Positions 43,200-52,137 are shown, counted from the stretch's first letter. The stretch is 64,000 bases of DNA from Jejuia sp. UBA6058 (GCA_002428965.1 DIYI01000009.1:300418-364417); one strand, 5' to 3'. The notes: generated by a model from the letters alone, not told the origin. Made by a program: numbers and translations.

Positions 43200-44234
43200 T
43201 CACATATCCTGATGCCTAGCATAACCACGCCACTTCTCAATACACCCCACCATATCATCTGGAACTGGAGTTTCAAAACGCATAAATTCGCCTGTTTTTG
43301 GGTGCTCAAAACCAAGTGTTTTAGCGTGTAGTGCTTGTCTCGGCAGCACCTTAAAACAATTTTCAACAAACTGCTTGTATTTGGTAAACGTAGTACCTTT
43401 TAAAATCGCATTACCACCATAGCGCTCATCATTAAAAAGTGTATGCCCAATATGTTTCATATGTACGCGTATTTGATGCGTACGTCCTGTTTCTAATTTA
43501 CAAGACACTAAAGTGACATAACCCAAACGTTCCAATGCTTTATAATGTGTTACTGCAGGCTTCCCTTTTTCGGCTTCATCGTCTAAAAAAACTGTGTTTT
43601 GCAATCTATTTTTAGGATGGCGACCAATATTACCTTCTACCGTGCCTTCATCCGCTTCAATATTACCCCAAACTAAGGCTACATATTCGCGCTCACTAGT
43701 CTTTTCAGCAAATTGTAAGGATAAATGCGCCATGGCTTGTTCGGTTTTTGCCACAACTAAAAGCCCACTTGTATCTTTATCAATACGGTGTACCAAACCT
43801 GGTCTATCACTGCTATTATTAGGTAAATTCTCAAAACGGTAAATCAAAGCGTTAATTAAAGTACCAGAATAGTTACCATGCCCTGGATGCACTACCATAC
43901 CAGCAGGTTTATTTACCACAACCAACTCGTCATCTTCATAAACAACATCTAAAGGTATATCCTCACCAACCAATAAGGCTTCATAAGTTGGATGTGCAAA
44001 CATTACGCGAATTTTATCATTAGGTCGCACCTTGTAATTAGATTTTACAGGTGTATCATTCACCAAAATACCTTCGTTCTTTGCAGCATTCTGAATTTTA
44101 CTGCGGGTGATGTTTTCAATGTAATTTAAAAGGTATTTATCGATCCGAAGCGGTGCTTGTCCTTTATCTACAGTAAACGTATAATGTTCATGAAGGTTGT
44201 CTTCTTCGGGTAATTCTGGTCCAACAGTTTCCAT
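43200..44234 (-). CDS. rluD: RluA/RluD-family 23S rRNA pseudouridine synthase
   Basis: 344-residue enzyme that converts uridines of ribosomal RNA to pseudouridine. An N-terminal S4 RNA-binding domain (about 28-90) precedes the catalytic domain; HRIDKDTSGLLV holds the catalytic D152, and GRTHQIRVHM is a further signature. It is downstream of the PASTA gene on the same strand with 19 bases between. RluD is the best match by domain layout, but other paralogues of the family cannot be excluded. Confidence 0.9.
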   Translation of the reverse strand: METVGPELPEEDNLHEHYTFTVDKGQAPLRIDKYLLNYIENITRSKIQNAAKNEGILVNDTPVKSNYKVRPNDKIRVMFAHPTYEALLVGEDIPLDVVYEDDELVVVNKPAGMVVHPGHGNYSGTLINALIYRFENLPNNSSDRPGLVHRIDKDTSGLLVVAKTEQAMAHLSLQFAEKTSEREYVALVWGNIEADEGTVEGNIGRHPKNRLQNTVFLDDEAEKGKPAVTHYKALERLGYVTLVSCKLETGRTHQIRVHMKHIGHTLFNDERYGGNAILKGTTFTKYKQFVENCFKVLPRQALHAKTLGFEHPKTGEFMRFETPVPDDMVGCIEKWRGYARHQDM

Positions 44235-44253
44235 AGCTTAAAACAATACAGTA

Positions 44254-44829
44254 CTAAGGACGATTACCATTCCCCAAAACCAAATCTATTTTAGATGTTT
44301 TTGGTAGCTTTTCACCAGGTTTCAGTGTTTTTCCCTTATACTTCAATTCCAGTACAATATCCTTTCCAAGGTTATCCACATAACTAATATTTCCAACCTT
44401 AAAACCCAGCGCTTCTAAATTGGGTTCTGCTTGCCTAAAGGTGCGTTCTCTTAAATCTGGCACCTCAACTTTTCTATATCCAGATGGATTCAGTGTCAAA
44501 TATATCTTTCTGTCTTCTTTTACCTTGGTTCCTGAAGCAGGTTCTTGATCTATAACAGCAAACTTGGGATAATCTGGATTAAAATTTGCAGAATCTTGAA
44601 TTTGCATTACCAAATTATTCTCTTTTAACTCCATTTGCGCTACACTAATAGATTTCCCCTTCAAATCTGGAACAGTTTCAAATTCACCATGATTGGTAGT
44701 AGATTTCAACCATCTTAAAATGATAAAACACAACACAACAACAGCTATTATGGCTAATATTAATTGCTTTAAAAATGTTTTACTGAAAAGAAACTTAAAG
44801 AAACTCATTTGCAGGTTTTTCGGTGACAC
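44254..44829 (-). CDS. PASTA-domain membrane protein
   Basis: 191-residue protein with one N-terminal membrane segment (residues about 16-40) and tandem PASTA units: VPDLKGKSISVAQMELKENNLVM, then a second (FAVIDQEPASGTKVKEDRKIYLTLN) and a third (VPDLRERTFRQAEPNLEALGFKV). PASTA domains usually bind peptidoglycan, but no kinase or transpeptidase domain is attached here. It is divergent from ddl (D-Ala-D-Ala ligase), which supports a cell-wall link, and is followed by the pseudouridine synthase gene. Confidence 0.9.
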   Translation of the reverse strand: MSPKNLQMSFFKFLFSKTFLKQLILAIIAVVVLCFIILRWLKSTTNHGEFETVPDLKGKSISVAQMELKENNLVMQIQDSANFNPDYPKFAVIDQEPASGTKVKEDRKIYLTLNPSGYRKVEVPDLRERTFRQAEPNLEALGFKVGNISYVDNLGKDIVLELKYKGKTLKPGEKLPKTSKIDLVLGNGNRP

Positions 44830-44935
44830 AAATATATAATATTTTGTTTTGCAGTTTATATCATTAATTTAGCTTAACTATTATAGATACGAATTATTGT
44901 GGTGTTTAGATGAATTCGAAAAACCTATTTATTAG

Positions 44936-45910
44936 ATGAAGAAAAACATAGCCATCATTATGGGAGGCTACTCCAGCGAATATGAGATTTCATTAACCAG
45001 TGGAAACGTAGTCTATGAAACTTTAAATCGCACAAAATACAACCCCTATCGCATTCATATTTTTAAAGATAAATGGGTGTATGTGGATGATAATGATTTG
45101 GAATTCCCTATTGATAAAAACGACTTTTCTATAAACGTTGATAGTTTTAAAATCACTTTCGATTGCGTATTTAATGCCATTCACGGTTCTCCTGGTGAGG
45201 ATGGTTATATGCAAGGGTATTTTGAACTTTTGGGAATTTCACATACCAGCTGCCCAATGTATCAAGCTCAAGTTACTTTTAACAAACGCGATTGTTTAAG
45301 CATCTTAAAACCTTATGGCATCAAAACTGCGGAATCTTATTATTTAAACTTAGGTGATACTGTTGACGAATCTGCCATTATTGAAACAGTAGGTTTGCCA
45401 TGTTTTGTTAAAGCTAATAAAGCAGGAAGCAGTTTTGGCGTTTCCAAAGTACACAAACAAGAAGATTTACAAAATGCAATTGATGTAGCATTTAAAGAAG
45501 ATGATGAAATAATCATTGAATCCTTTTTAGATGGCACCGAGGTATCCGTTGGCGTGATTACCTATAAAGGAGAAGTTAAAGTGTTGCCTATTACCGAAAT
45601 TGTTTCAGAAAATGACTTCTTTGATTATGAGGCAAAGTACTTAGGGAAATCTCAGGAAATCACACCTGCAAGATTAACTCCCGAACAAGAAGACAAAGTA
45701 AATCGAGTGGCTAAGAAAGTATATGAAATCCTAAAAATGAAAGGCTTTTCTAGAAGTGAATTTATTTTTAAAGATGGCGAACCACATATGCTAGAAATGA
45801 ATACCGTTCCTGGACTTACAAAAGAAAGTATTTTACCTCAACAGGCTGCTGCGGCTGGAATTTCACTTTCGGATTTATTTGATAATGCAATACAAGAATG
45901 CCTCCCCTAG
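44936..45910 (+). CDS. ddl: D-alanine--D-alanine ligase
   Basis: 324-residue ATP-grasp enzyme making the D-Ala-D-Ala dipeptide for peptidoglycan. Signature: MGGYSSEYEISLTSG, FNAIHGSPGEDGYMQG, CFVKANKAGSSFGVSK, EVSVGVITYKGE and EMNTVPGLTKESILPQQAAAAG. Its last codons (CLP stop) come from a GC-rich dispersed repeat that begins at 45902, so the C-terminus has been remodelled at the very end. Confidence 0.95.
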   Translation: MKKNIAIIMGGYSSEYEISLTSGNVVYETLNRTKYNPYRIHIFKDKWVYVDDNDLEFPIDKNDFSINVDSFKITFDCVFNAIHGSPGEDGYMQGYFELLGISHTSCPMYQAQVTFNKRDCLSILKPYGIKTAESYYLNLGDTVDESAIIETVGLPCFVKANKAGSSFGVSKVHKQEDLQNAIDVAFKEDDEIIIESFLDGTEVSVGVITYKGEVKVLPITEIVSENDFFDYEAKYLGKSQEITPARLTPEQEDKVNRVAKKVYEILKMKGFSRSEFIFKDGEPHMLEMNTVPGLTKESILPQQAAAAGISLSDLFDNAIQECLP

Positions 45911-46022
45911 CCCCTCCAAAGGAGGGGAACCAAAACTCCTAAGTAAAGATTTGTATATTTGAGTATTCAATTCTCCCTGAGCCTGTATTGAGCGCAGTCG
46001 AAATAGGGAGATTAAGAGGGGC
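45902..46022. repeat. Two dispersed repeats between ddl and coaD
   Basis: Element 1 (45902-45930) contains CCCCTCC-AAA-GGAGGGG, related to the copies near trpF. Element 2 (45972-46022) contains CCCTGAGCCTG and GAGCGCAGTCGAAATAGGGAG, a repeat style familiar in flavobacterial intergenic regions. Element 1 overlaps the ddl stop codon and element 2 ends just before the coaD start. Recognition is from memory. Confidence 0.7.
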
Positions 46023-46026
46023 TTCT

Positions 46027-46491
46027 ATGAAACGTGCAATTTTTCCAGGATCTTTTGATCCGTTGACTTTAGGACATTACGATATCATCAAACGTGGGGT
46101 TCGCTTGTTTGACGAAATTATTGTTGCCATTGGCGTAAATGCTTCAAAAAAGTATATGTTTTCCTTAGAAGAACGCCAACAATTCATCGTTGAAGCCTTT
46201 AAAAACGAACCTAAAGTTAAGGTGGTCACCTATGAAGGCTTAACAGTTGATTTTTGCTTAAAAAACGATGTAGAATTTATATTAAGAGGTTTACGAAATC
46301 CAGCGGATTTTGAATTTGAAAAAGCCATTGCGCATACCAATAGAGATTTGGCGCCAATTGAAACCATCTTTTTATTAACCTCAGCAGATACCTCTTACAT
46401 TGCATCTTCGATAGTTCGAGATGTAATTCGAAATAATGGAGATTACACTAAGTTAGTTCCCGATAGCGTCAGGGTTAAAAAACAAAAATAG
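46027..46491 (+). CDS. coaD: Pantetheine-phosphate adenylyltransferase
   Basis: 154-residue nucleotidyltransferase of coenzyme A synthesis. The signature AIFPGSFDPLTLGHYDII (TxGH) is present, as are RGLRNPADFEFE and SADTSYIASSIVRDVI. Start at 46027 (MKRAIFPGSFDP) is chosen because upstream in-frame sequence is derived from a repeat. Length is normal for the family. Confidence 0.96.
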   Translation: MKRAIFPGSFDPLTLGHYDIIKRGVRLFDEIIVAIGVNASKKYMFSLEERQQFIVEAFKNEPKVKVVTYEGLTVDFCLKNDVEFILRGLRNPADFEFEKAIAHTNRDLAPIETIFLLTSADTSYIASSIVRDVIRNNGDYTKLVPDSVRVKKQK

Positions 46492-46545
46492 CTGTAACAT
46501 TTTATAAGAATTTACTACACATAAGTAGTTAATTCTCAAAACACT

Positions 46546-46992
46546 GTGTTACATAATATTTCATATTTGCTTTTTAAATTGAATATACTTCAGCCATCTG
46601 AAAATAGCATCAACTATTGGACAGACACCAAAGAGGTACAGAAAATAGAATATGCACTGAAACATGGGAACTATAAAACCCGAAAGTTAGCTGCCGAGGC
46701 GTTGGCGTATACTGGCCAATGTTCCTCCGTCCCTGTTTTACTGCATGCTATTAATGATAAAGTACAGAATGTGTCAATTGCTGCATTAAACACTCTAGAG
46801 GCTTTAGGCTGTGGCGATGATTTAGTAATTTCTATTACCAGAAAACGTTTTAATTGGGTAAAAGAAGCAAGAGATAGAGCCGCTAAACAAGAAGCCAACA
46901 AAGACAAAAAATATACTATTTACCGTTGGGAACGCGCCAGTAAAAAATCTTTTGAGCGTATTAAAGAACAATTGAAGCGACCAATACGTTGA
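46546..46992 (+). CDS. HEAT-repeat-like protein
   Basis: About 148 residues, composed mostly of alpha-helical HEAT/PBS-lyase-type repeats: YKTRKLAAEALAYTGQCSSVPVLLHAINDKVQNVSIAALNTLEALG. The C-terminal part is basic (KRFNWVKEARDRAAKQEANK). No ATG fits; GTG at 46546 or TTG at 46567 could be used, so the start is uncertain. Function unknown; likely protein- or nucleic-acid-binding. Confidence 0.7.
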   Translation: MLHNISYLLFKLNILQPSENSINYWTDTKEVQKIEYALKHGNYKTRKLAAEALAYTGQCSSVPVLLHAINDKVQNVSIAALNTLEALGCGDDLVISITRKRFNWVKEARDRAAKQEANKDKKYTIYRWERASKKSFERIKEQLKRPIR

Positions 46993-47121
46993 AAGTAATT
47001 ACCCTTTCAAATAAGACTTTTGGACTCTTCTACACAGATTTTATCAGCAGAAAATAGCCAAAACTTTGTTTTTTACTAAAAACCACCTTTTTCTTACCAA
47101 AAAACAGGCTTTCTGTCATAC

Positions 47122-47129
47122 TATCTTTG
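47122..47129 (+). promoter_or_regulatory. -7 promoter element of the 2OG oxygenase gene
   Basis: TATCTTTG matches TAnnTTTG. It lies about 50 bases before the start codon at 47179, followed by an A-rich leader typical of well-expressed flavobacterial genes. Confidence 0.65.
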
Positions 47130-47178
47130 TACTATAATTACAACACAAAAATAGTTTAACAATAAAAAAATAGAAAAA

Positions 47179-48132
47179 ATGAAAAATAATAATGCACTCG
47201 AACAAGCCCGTTCTTTAGAATTACCATCTAGAGAAGCTATGTTAACTAGAGATCACTCTGTGTCTCAATTTTGGAATAATAACAGAAAATTATTAGAAGA
47301 CGCTTGGGCAGAATGGGAAATTGAAAATAAAGGGGATTTATTAATTCCTGATGAAACGCTACTAGACCCACGTTTGCGACAAGCTATTAAAGACGCTTGG
47401 GAAAACCCAGAAAAAGAAAATGCTGTTGCCGATTTATGGGACGAAATTATTCCAGGGGTTTATGTAGCACAGTTTTTTGATCCTGAGCGTTTGGCAGATT
47501 TCCGTAAGTATTTAGAGGAAGTGGCGAATTCGCAAATTCCTGCACGACCACCATATGGTATTCAATTAAATCGTCATGGAGTGATGCTAGACCAACGTTC
47601 GGAAGGACATTTGGCAGCACCTAATTTTCAGGCATTTTATAATGATATCATGGATAGATATATGCGTCCAATCTCTCGTTTGTTATTGGATACTTATGGT
47701 TATGATAATCAGACATTTGGATTTTCCATTCAGTACAATCCTGATAAGGACAGAGATTTACATGCGCATACCGATGCTTCTGCAGCTACATTGAATATCA
47801 ACATCAATTTACCTGATGAAAAATTTACAGGATCTCAAGTTGATTTCCATGATAAAACTACAGGAAAGGTAGTGCAAACTGTTTTTGAATCTGGTAAAGC
47901 TATGCTGCACCGTGGTAGGGTACCACACGCTACACATCCAATTACAAGTGGACAGCGTAGTAATTTGGTAGTGTGGTTATATGGCGAACGCATGCAAATA
48001 CCTCGTGGTGGTGCAAGTAGTTACGGTAGTTTTGGCTCCTCGGCAACTGCAGTTGATGTAAAAGAAAAAGTAACGGCTCGTGAACGTTGGAGTATACCAA
48101 ACGCACCTAAAGATACTTTTGCTCCGTTTTAA
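47179..48132 (+). CDS. 2-oxoglutarate/Fe(II)-dependent oxygenase (prolyl-hydroxylase-like)
   Basis: 317-residue protein. The C-terminal half has the double-stranded beta-helix iron site: H197-T-D199 in LHAHTDAS, H250 in RVPHATHPITSG, and R260 for 2-oxoglutarate. The N-terminal ~90 residues (including LWDEIIPGVYVAQFF) are helical and not recognised. The tail after 275 is Gly/Ser-rich. It should hydroxylate a protein or small molecule using O2; substrate unknown. It is monocistronic with a strong-looking promoter and terminator. Confidence 0.8.
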   Translation: MKNNNALEQARSLELPSREAMLTRDHSVSQFWNNNRKLLEDAWAEWEIENKGDLLIPDETLLDPRLRQAIKDAWENPEKENAVADLWDEIIPGVYVAQFFDPERLADFRKYLEEVANSQIPARPPYGIQLNRHGVMLDQRSEGHLAAPNFQAFYNDIMDRYMRPISRLLLDTYGYDNQTFGFSIQYNPDKDRDLHAHTDASAATLNININLPDEKFTGSQVDFHDKTTGKVVQTVFESGKAMLHRGRVPHATHPITSGQRSNLVVWLYGERMQIPRGGASSYGSFGSSATAVDVKEKVTARERWSIPNAPKDTFAPF

Positions 48133-48221
48133 AAATGCATTAAAACTAGCCTTTTGTAGATAAACTGCGAATAGGCACTTGCAAAGTAACAAAACGTGTT
48201 TGAATACACTTGAAATATAGC

Positions 48222-48260
48222 GATCACTTAGATTATAAATATCTAGGTGATCTTTTTTTT
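48222..48260 (+). terminator. Intrinsic terminator after the 2OG oxygenase gene
   Basis: GATCACTTAGAT (48222-48233) pairs with ATCTAGGTGATC (48241-48252), a 12-bp stem with one G-T pair and 7-base loop, followed by eight T. Confidence 0.92.
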
Positions 48261-48510
48261 GCATGCTCCCTCTGTTAATACTTATGAGCTTATTTTTTAG
48301 GTTAACGATTTTTTATAAACGCTTTGAGTATCTTAATAAATAATTGAAACCACGGATGTGGTAATATTATTTTTGAAGTTTTAAAAAGGGCATATATTGT
48401 AATGTCACAAACTTGACTTTGTAAAATTTTCGCCTACCTTCGTTTAGCGGCGGATATAAGCTATTAACTTACGGCGCATATCCGTGATCACGTTGTCCAT
48501 AATTAGAGAA
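48261..48510. other. Non-coding stretch with cassette-like left flank
   Basis: No gene seen. The right half contains CGGATAT (48451-48457) and ATATCCG (48478-48484) as inverted arms, then a junction-like ACGTTGTCC at 48489-48497 directly before the small gene. Similar sequence blocks border single small genes in many Bacteroidota genomes, in a manner recalling integron cassettes. Confidence 0.45.
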
Positions 48511-48879
48511 ATGTTCTGGAAAACTAAAAATAGTCTTGAATCTAAAAAAGAGTTCTTCTTTAAAATCGAAAAGTACTTTTCGGATTTAGCGGAGGACAAT
48601 ATTCCCCAAAAAACAATAACGGAACTAAGCGAATATCTGACCGATTTGCTTTACGCATATTATAAGGATTGTAGAAAAGAATATCCTAAATCAAAAAACT
48701 CATACTCTAAACTAACGATGGACATTTTGAACAATCCGTTTTACCAGCACAGAATATTGGACTTTCTTAAAGATAATGCTGGTCCAGATTACATTATTTA
48801 CTCTCGCCAAATATTGCGGTTAAATGAAACCGAATTAACCGATTTTATTAAAAGAAAAAATCAATTTGAAAATATGTAA
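48511..48879 (+). CDS. Small hypothetical protein in a cassette-like setting
   Basis: About 122 residues from ATG 48511 (MFWKTKNSLESKKEFFFKIE); an upstream GTG at 48484 would add 9 residues but would lie in the flanking repeat. The product is charged, predicted helical, with no signal peptide, membrane segment or recognisable domain. It stands alone between structured, imperfectly palindromic flanks, which suggests a mobile single-gene cassette. I do not recognise the family. Confidence 0.6.
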   Translation: MFWKTKNSLESKKEFFFKIEKYFSDLAEDNIPQKTITELSEYLTDLLYAYYKDCRKEYPKSKNSYSKLTMDILNNPFYQHRILDFLKDNAGPDYIIYSRQILRLNETELTDFIKRKNQFENM

Positions 48880-48890
48880 AACAACTATGT

Positions 48891-49022
48891 ACAATAACGG
48901 CTATAATTCAGCGCAGTTTCGTGGTTAATCTAAAGAACTTTTCTTACTTTTAATCATGATTTCAACTACAGGACAATTCCTGCGGATTTATCCACGCCGA
49001 AATCATAGCACAACCGTTAAAC
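48891..49022. repeat. Imperfect palindrome downstream of the small gene (attC-like)
   Basis: The segment is bounded by AACGG (48896-48900) and CCGTT (49014-49018) and ends in GTTAAAC (49016-49022), which fits the integron core GTTRRRY. Inside are TTTCGTGG (48917-48924) facing CCACGCCGAAA (48992-49002) and CAGGA-CAAT-TCCTG (48969-48982). The left core site is not a clean match, so attC identity is a hypothesis. Confidence 0.4.
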
Positions 49023-49070
49023 GAACCTCCCCAAAAAACAAATACATTTTTGCTAAAACCAGGGTTAGCT

Positions 49071-49165
49071 GACAAGCGCGTTAGGGATTGAGGCATTTGT
49101 TGAAGCTCCTCGACGCAGGAGAGAGCGACTGCCGAAAGCCCGACCCTTGGGGAACGCCCAAATGA
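49071..49165 (-). repeat. Conserved dispersed Bacteroidota repeat downstream of sulP
   Basis: On the minus strand the element reads TTTGGGCGTTCCCC...GGGTCGGGCTTTC...CAATCCCTAACGC, a framework that I recall from many Bacteroidota genomes as an intergenic repeat. It includes a small hairpin, CTCCT (49106-49110) with AGGAG (49117-49121). It sits directly behind the sulP stop codon on the same strand. No open frame or known RNA family is assigned. Confidence 0.6.
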
Positions 49166-49179
49166 AATTTTTTAAACTC

Positions 49180-50793
49180 CTAAAGTTTATATTCCGATAA
49201 TGGTTTTGTGAAGGCTTCAGGGTTTTCGGCTAGGTGATAACGCGGATCGTCAATATCTTCTACAATTACTTCCCTAAATTTTGGATTAGCCTTATACAGT
49301 AAAATTTTGCAGTCTTCGCTTAAATGTTTCAACTTAATGGTTTTACCAGCAGCTTTGTACTTTTCTACCAAATTGAAAATAGCTTCTAACGCAGAATGAT
49401 CGCTTATACGAGATTCCACGAAATCTATCTCCACATTTTCTGGATCGTTTTTCACATCAAACTTTTCGTTAAACGCCTTGATAGACCCGAAGAACAATGG
49501 CCCCCAAATTTCATAGACTTTAGTACCATCCTCTTTCATACGCTTACGCGCACGAATGCGTTTAGCATTTTCCCAAGAGAACACCAAAGCACTGATAATT
49601 ACTCCCGCTATTACGGCAACAGCCAAATCTTTCCAAACGGTTATTAGAGAAACAGCAATTAGAACGATAGCATCGGTTAATGGAATTTTTCTTAAAATCC
49701 TGAAACTACTCCAAGCAAACGTACCGATAACTACCATAAACATTACACCCACAAGTGCTGCAATAGGCACTTGCTCTATGAGTCCTGATGCGAAAAGGAT
49801 AAATATGAGTAACGCTACCGCTGCAACAATTCCTGATAAGCGACCACGTCCACCACCTTTTATATTAATTAAAGATTGCCCAATCATAGCGCAACCACCC
49901 ATTCCACCAAAGAAACCAGTTACAATATTCGCACCTCCTTGTGCCATACATTCGCGATTGGCATTTCCTCTGGTTTCGGTAATTTCGTCTACTAAATTTA
50001 GCGTCATCAATGACTCAATAAGCCCAATTGCCGCAAGGATTAAGGCATATGGACCTATAAACCATAATGTCTTTAAAGTAAAAGGCACTTTAGAAAATAT
50101 ATCTGTTTGAAATTGTGGCAAACCACCTTTTAGTCCTTCTCCACCGCCATCACGAATAAAACTACCCACAGTTGCAACGTCTAAGTTTCCGAAAATAACT
50201 ATGGCAGACACCACTAAAATTGCTATTAAAGCTTCGGGTAATTTCTTAGTAAGTTTAGGCAAACCAAACATAATTCCCATAGTTAAAGCCACAAGCCCTA
50301 ACATTATATACATAGGCTGTCCTGTAAACCAATCGCCGTTAGCATCCTTAAAAAGATTAAGTTGAGATAGGAAAATAACAATTGCCAATCCATTAACAAA
50401 CCCCATCATAACTGGGTGTGGTATCAAGCGTACAAACTTCCCCAATTTCAAAACTCCTGCCAGCATCTGGATGACCCCCATAAGGATTACCGTTGCAAAC
50501 AAATAGTATAAGCCCAATTGTTCTGAAGGTTCTCCCATGTCATTTCCTTCTGCTACTAAGTGCACCATTACAACCGCTAAAGCTCCTGTTGCTCCGCTAA
50601 TCATTCCTGGCCTACCGCCAAAAATTGAGGTAATCAGTCCGATCATAAATGCCGCATATAATCCTACTAAAGGATCTACGCCCGCAACAAAAGCGAAAGC
50701 TACAGCTTCTGGCACTAGAGCCAATGCCACTGTTAATCCACTTAAAATATCGTTCTTAGCGTTTTTGGCGCGTTTTCTAAAAAATGCTGTCAT
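49180..50793 (-). CDS. SulP-family inorganic anion transporter with STAS domain
   Basis: 537-residue inner-membrane transporter. The N-terminal SLC26/SulP signature is ILSGLTVALALVPEAVAFAFVAGVDPLVGLYAAF; about 10-14 membrane helices extend to about residue 405, with EITETRGNANRECMAQGGANIVTGFFGGMGG in the core. A C-terminal STAS domain lies about 430-530. Such proteins carry sulfate, bicarbonate or other anions, often with protons or sodium. It is monocistronic. Confidence 0.92.
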   Translation of the reverse strand: MTAFFRKRAKNAKNDILSGLTVALALVPEAVAFAFVAGVDPLVGLYAAFMIGLITSIFGGRPGMISGATGALAVVMVHLVAEGNDMGEPSEQLGLYYLFATVILMGVIQMLAGVLKLGKFVRLIPHPVMMGFVNGLAIVIFLSQLNLFKDANGDWFTGQPMYIMLGLVALTMGIMFGLPKLTKKLPEALIAILVVSAIVIFGNLDVATVGSFIRDGGGEGLKGGLPQFQTDIFSKVPFTLKTLWFIGPYALILAAIGLIESLMTLNLVDEITETRGNANRECMAQGGANIVTGFFGGMGGCAMIGQSLINIKGGGRGRLSGIVAAVALLIFILFASGLIEQVPIAALVGVMFMVVIGTFAWSSFRILRKIPLTDAIVLIAVSLITVWKDLAVAVIAGVIISALVFSWENAKRIRARKRMKEDGTKVYEIWGPLFFGSIKAFNEKFDVKNDPENVEIDFVESRISDHSALEAIFNLVEKYKAAGKTIKLKHLSEDCKILLYKANPKFREVIVEDIDDPRYHLAENPEAFTKPLSEYKL

Positions 50794-50961
50794 GGTTTGC
50801 TTTTTGAAGCTGCAAATTTAAAGTTTAATTCAGGATGACCAAGAATTGCTAATAAAAAGTAAAGTCATGTTATTGATGGTGTTGAGTTCTATTCAAGTTA
50901 CAATAGTCCAACACAATAACAAAAAAAGTAATTTAGTTCTTTAACTAAACTAAACATAACC

Positions 50962-52137
50962 ATGATTTCAAACATAAAAAAAAGAATAGATGTTGTAGAC
51001 GCTTTAAGGGGTTTTGCTATTATTGGTATTTTATTATTACATAGTATTGAGCATTTTAACTTTTATGTATTTCCAGACGAAAGCACACAACCAGCATGGT
51101 TAAATTCTATTGACGAGGGTGTTTGGGATACTCTGTTTTTTCTTTTTTCTGGTAAAGCCTACGCTATTTTTTCTATCCTCTTTGGTTTTACATTTTATTT
51201 AATGTTAAACAAACAACTACAAAAAGGAAAAGATTTTAGTTATCGGTTTTTATGGCGTATGTTGCTGTTGGCTGGTTTTGCATTTATTAATGGTCTCTTT
51301 TTTCCTGGCGAAGTTTTATTAATGTATGCTCTTGTAGGGCCGATTCTTTTAGTTTTTAGAAAATGTAAAACGAAAACACTTGTATTTGTTGCATTTATAT
51401 TTTTATTGCAACCTGTTGAATGGGGACATTACATATACTATCTTCTCGACAACACACACACCTATCCAAATTTTAGAGCAGGAAAATTATGGGGATTAAT
51501 TGCAGAAGGACAAAGAGGCGATTCCTTTTTAAATCTCATAAAAAGCAATACCCTTTATGGACATAAGGCGGGTTTAATTTGGGCTTTTAAAGTTGGTAGA
51601 TTAGTTCAAACAGCAGGCCTCTTTATTCTTGGGTTTTGGATAGGAAAGCAGCAACTATTTTTAAGTTCTGAAAGAAGCAGGTCATTTTGGAAATCAGTTT
51701 TAATTATTTCGGCATTAGCCTTTATACCTTTTTATAGTATTGAATTAAATGCCGACACTATTTTTACCTCGAACATTGAAAAGCTCACTATTTTTAAGGC
51801 TGTTAAAATGTATGGGAATTTTGCTTTTACCTTAGTGCTTATATCTTCATTTATCCTACTATACAAAAAGAAATTTTTCAGAAAAGCAACGAACGCTTTA
51901 CGATATTGTGGAAAAATGAGCTTAACAGCATATGTGTTTCAATCTGTATTGGCTAGTCTTGTATTTTATGGCTATGGATTGGGGTTAGGCCCTTCTATTA
52001 GGCACACCATTAGCCTAGGAGTTGGTATTATTCTGGTAATCATCCAGATTGCATTTTGTACGTTTTGGATGAAAAAGTTTAAACAAGGTCCACTTGAAAA
52101 ACTCTGGCATAAATTAACATGGATTGGCAATAAATAA
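50962..52137 (+). CDS. DUF418/YeiB-like membrane protein
   Basis: 391-residue polytopic membrane protein. The N-terminal RIDVVDALRGFAIIGILLLHSIEHF is the typical heparan-alpha-glucosaminide-acetyltransferase/DUF418 opening with a His in the first helix; about eight to ten helices follow. The C-terminal DUF418 region includes LRYCGKMSLTAYVFQSVLASLVFYGYGLGLG. Such proteins are suspected acyl- or solute-handling enzymes; function is not known. It precedes an M14 peptidase gene by 24 bases. Confidence 0.87.
   Translation: MISNIKKRIDVVDALRGFAIIGILLLHSIEHFNFYVFPDESTQPAWLNSIDEGVWDTLFFLFSGKAYAIFSILFGFTFYLMLNKQLQKGKDFSYRFLWRMLLLAGFAFINGLFFPGEVLLMYALVGPILLVFRKCKTKTLVFVAFIFLLQPVEWGHYIYYLLDNTHTYPNFRAGKLWGLIAEGQRGDSFLNLIKSNTLYGHKAGLIWAFKVGRLVQTAGLFILGFWIGKQQLFLSSERSRSFWKSVLIISALAFIPFYSIELNADTIFTSNIEKLTIFKAVKMYGNFAFTLVLISSFILLYKKKFFRKATNALRYCGKMSLTAYVFQSVLASLVFYGYGLGLGPSIRHTISLGVGIILVIIQIAFCTFWMKKFKQGPLEKLWHKLTWIGNK

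Noticed and set aside
46671..46907. Antisense frame over the HEAT-repeat gene
   Set aside because: The HEAT pattern on the plus strand is convincing; the antisense product has no features.
49556..50110. 184-codon frame opposite sulP
   Set aside because: It is antisense to a clear SulP transporter, and its hydrophobic Ile/Pro/Ala-rich composition is what the complementary strand of transmembrane codons gives.
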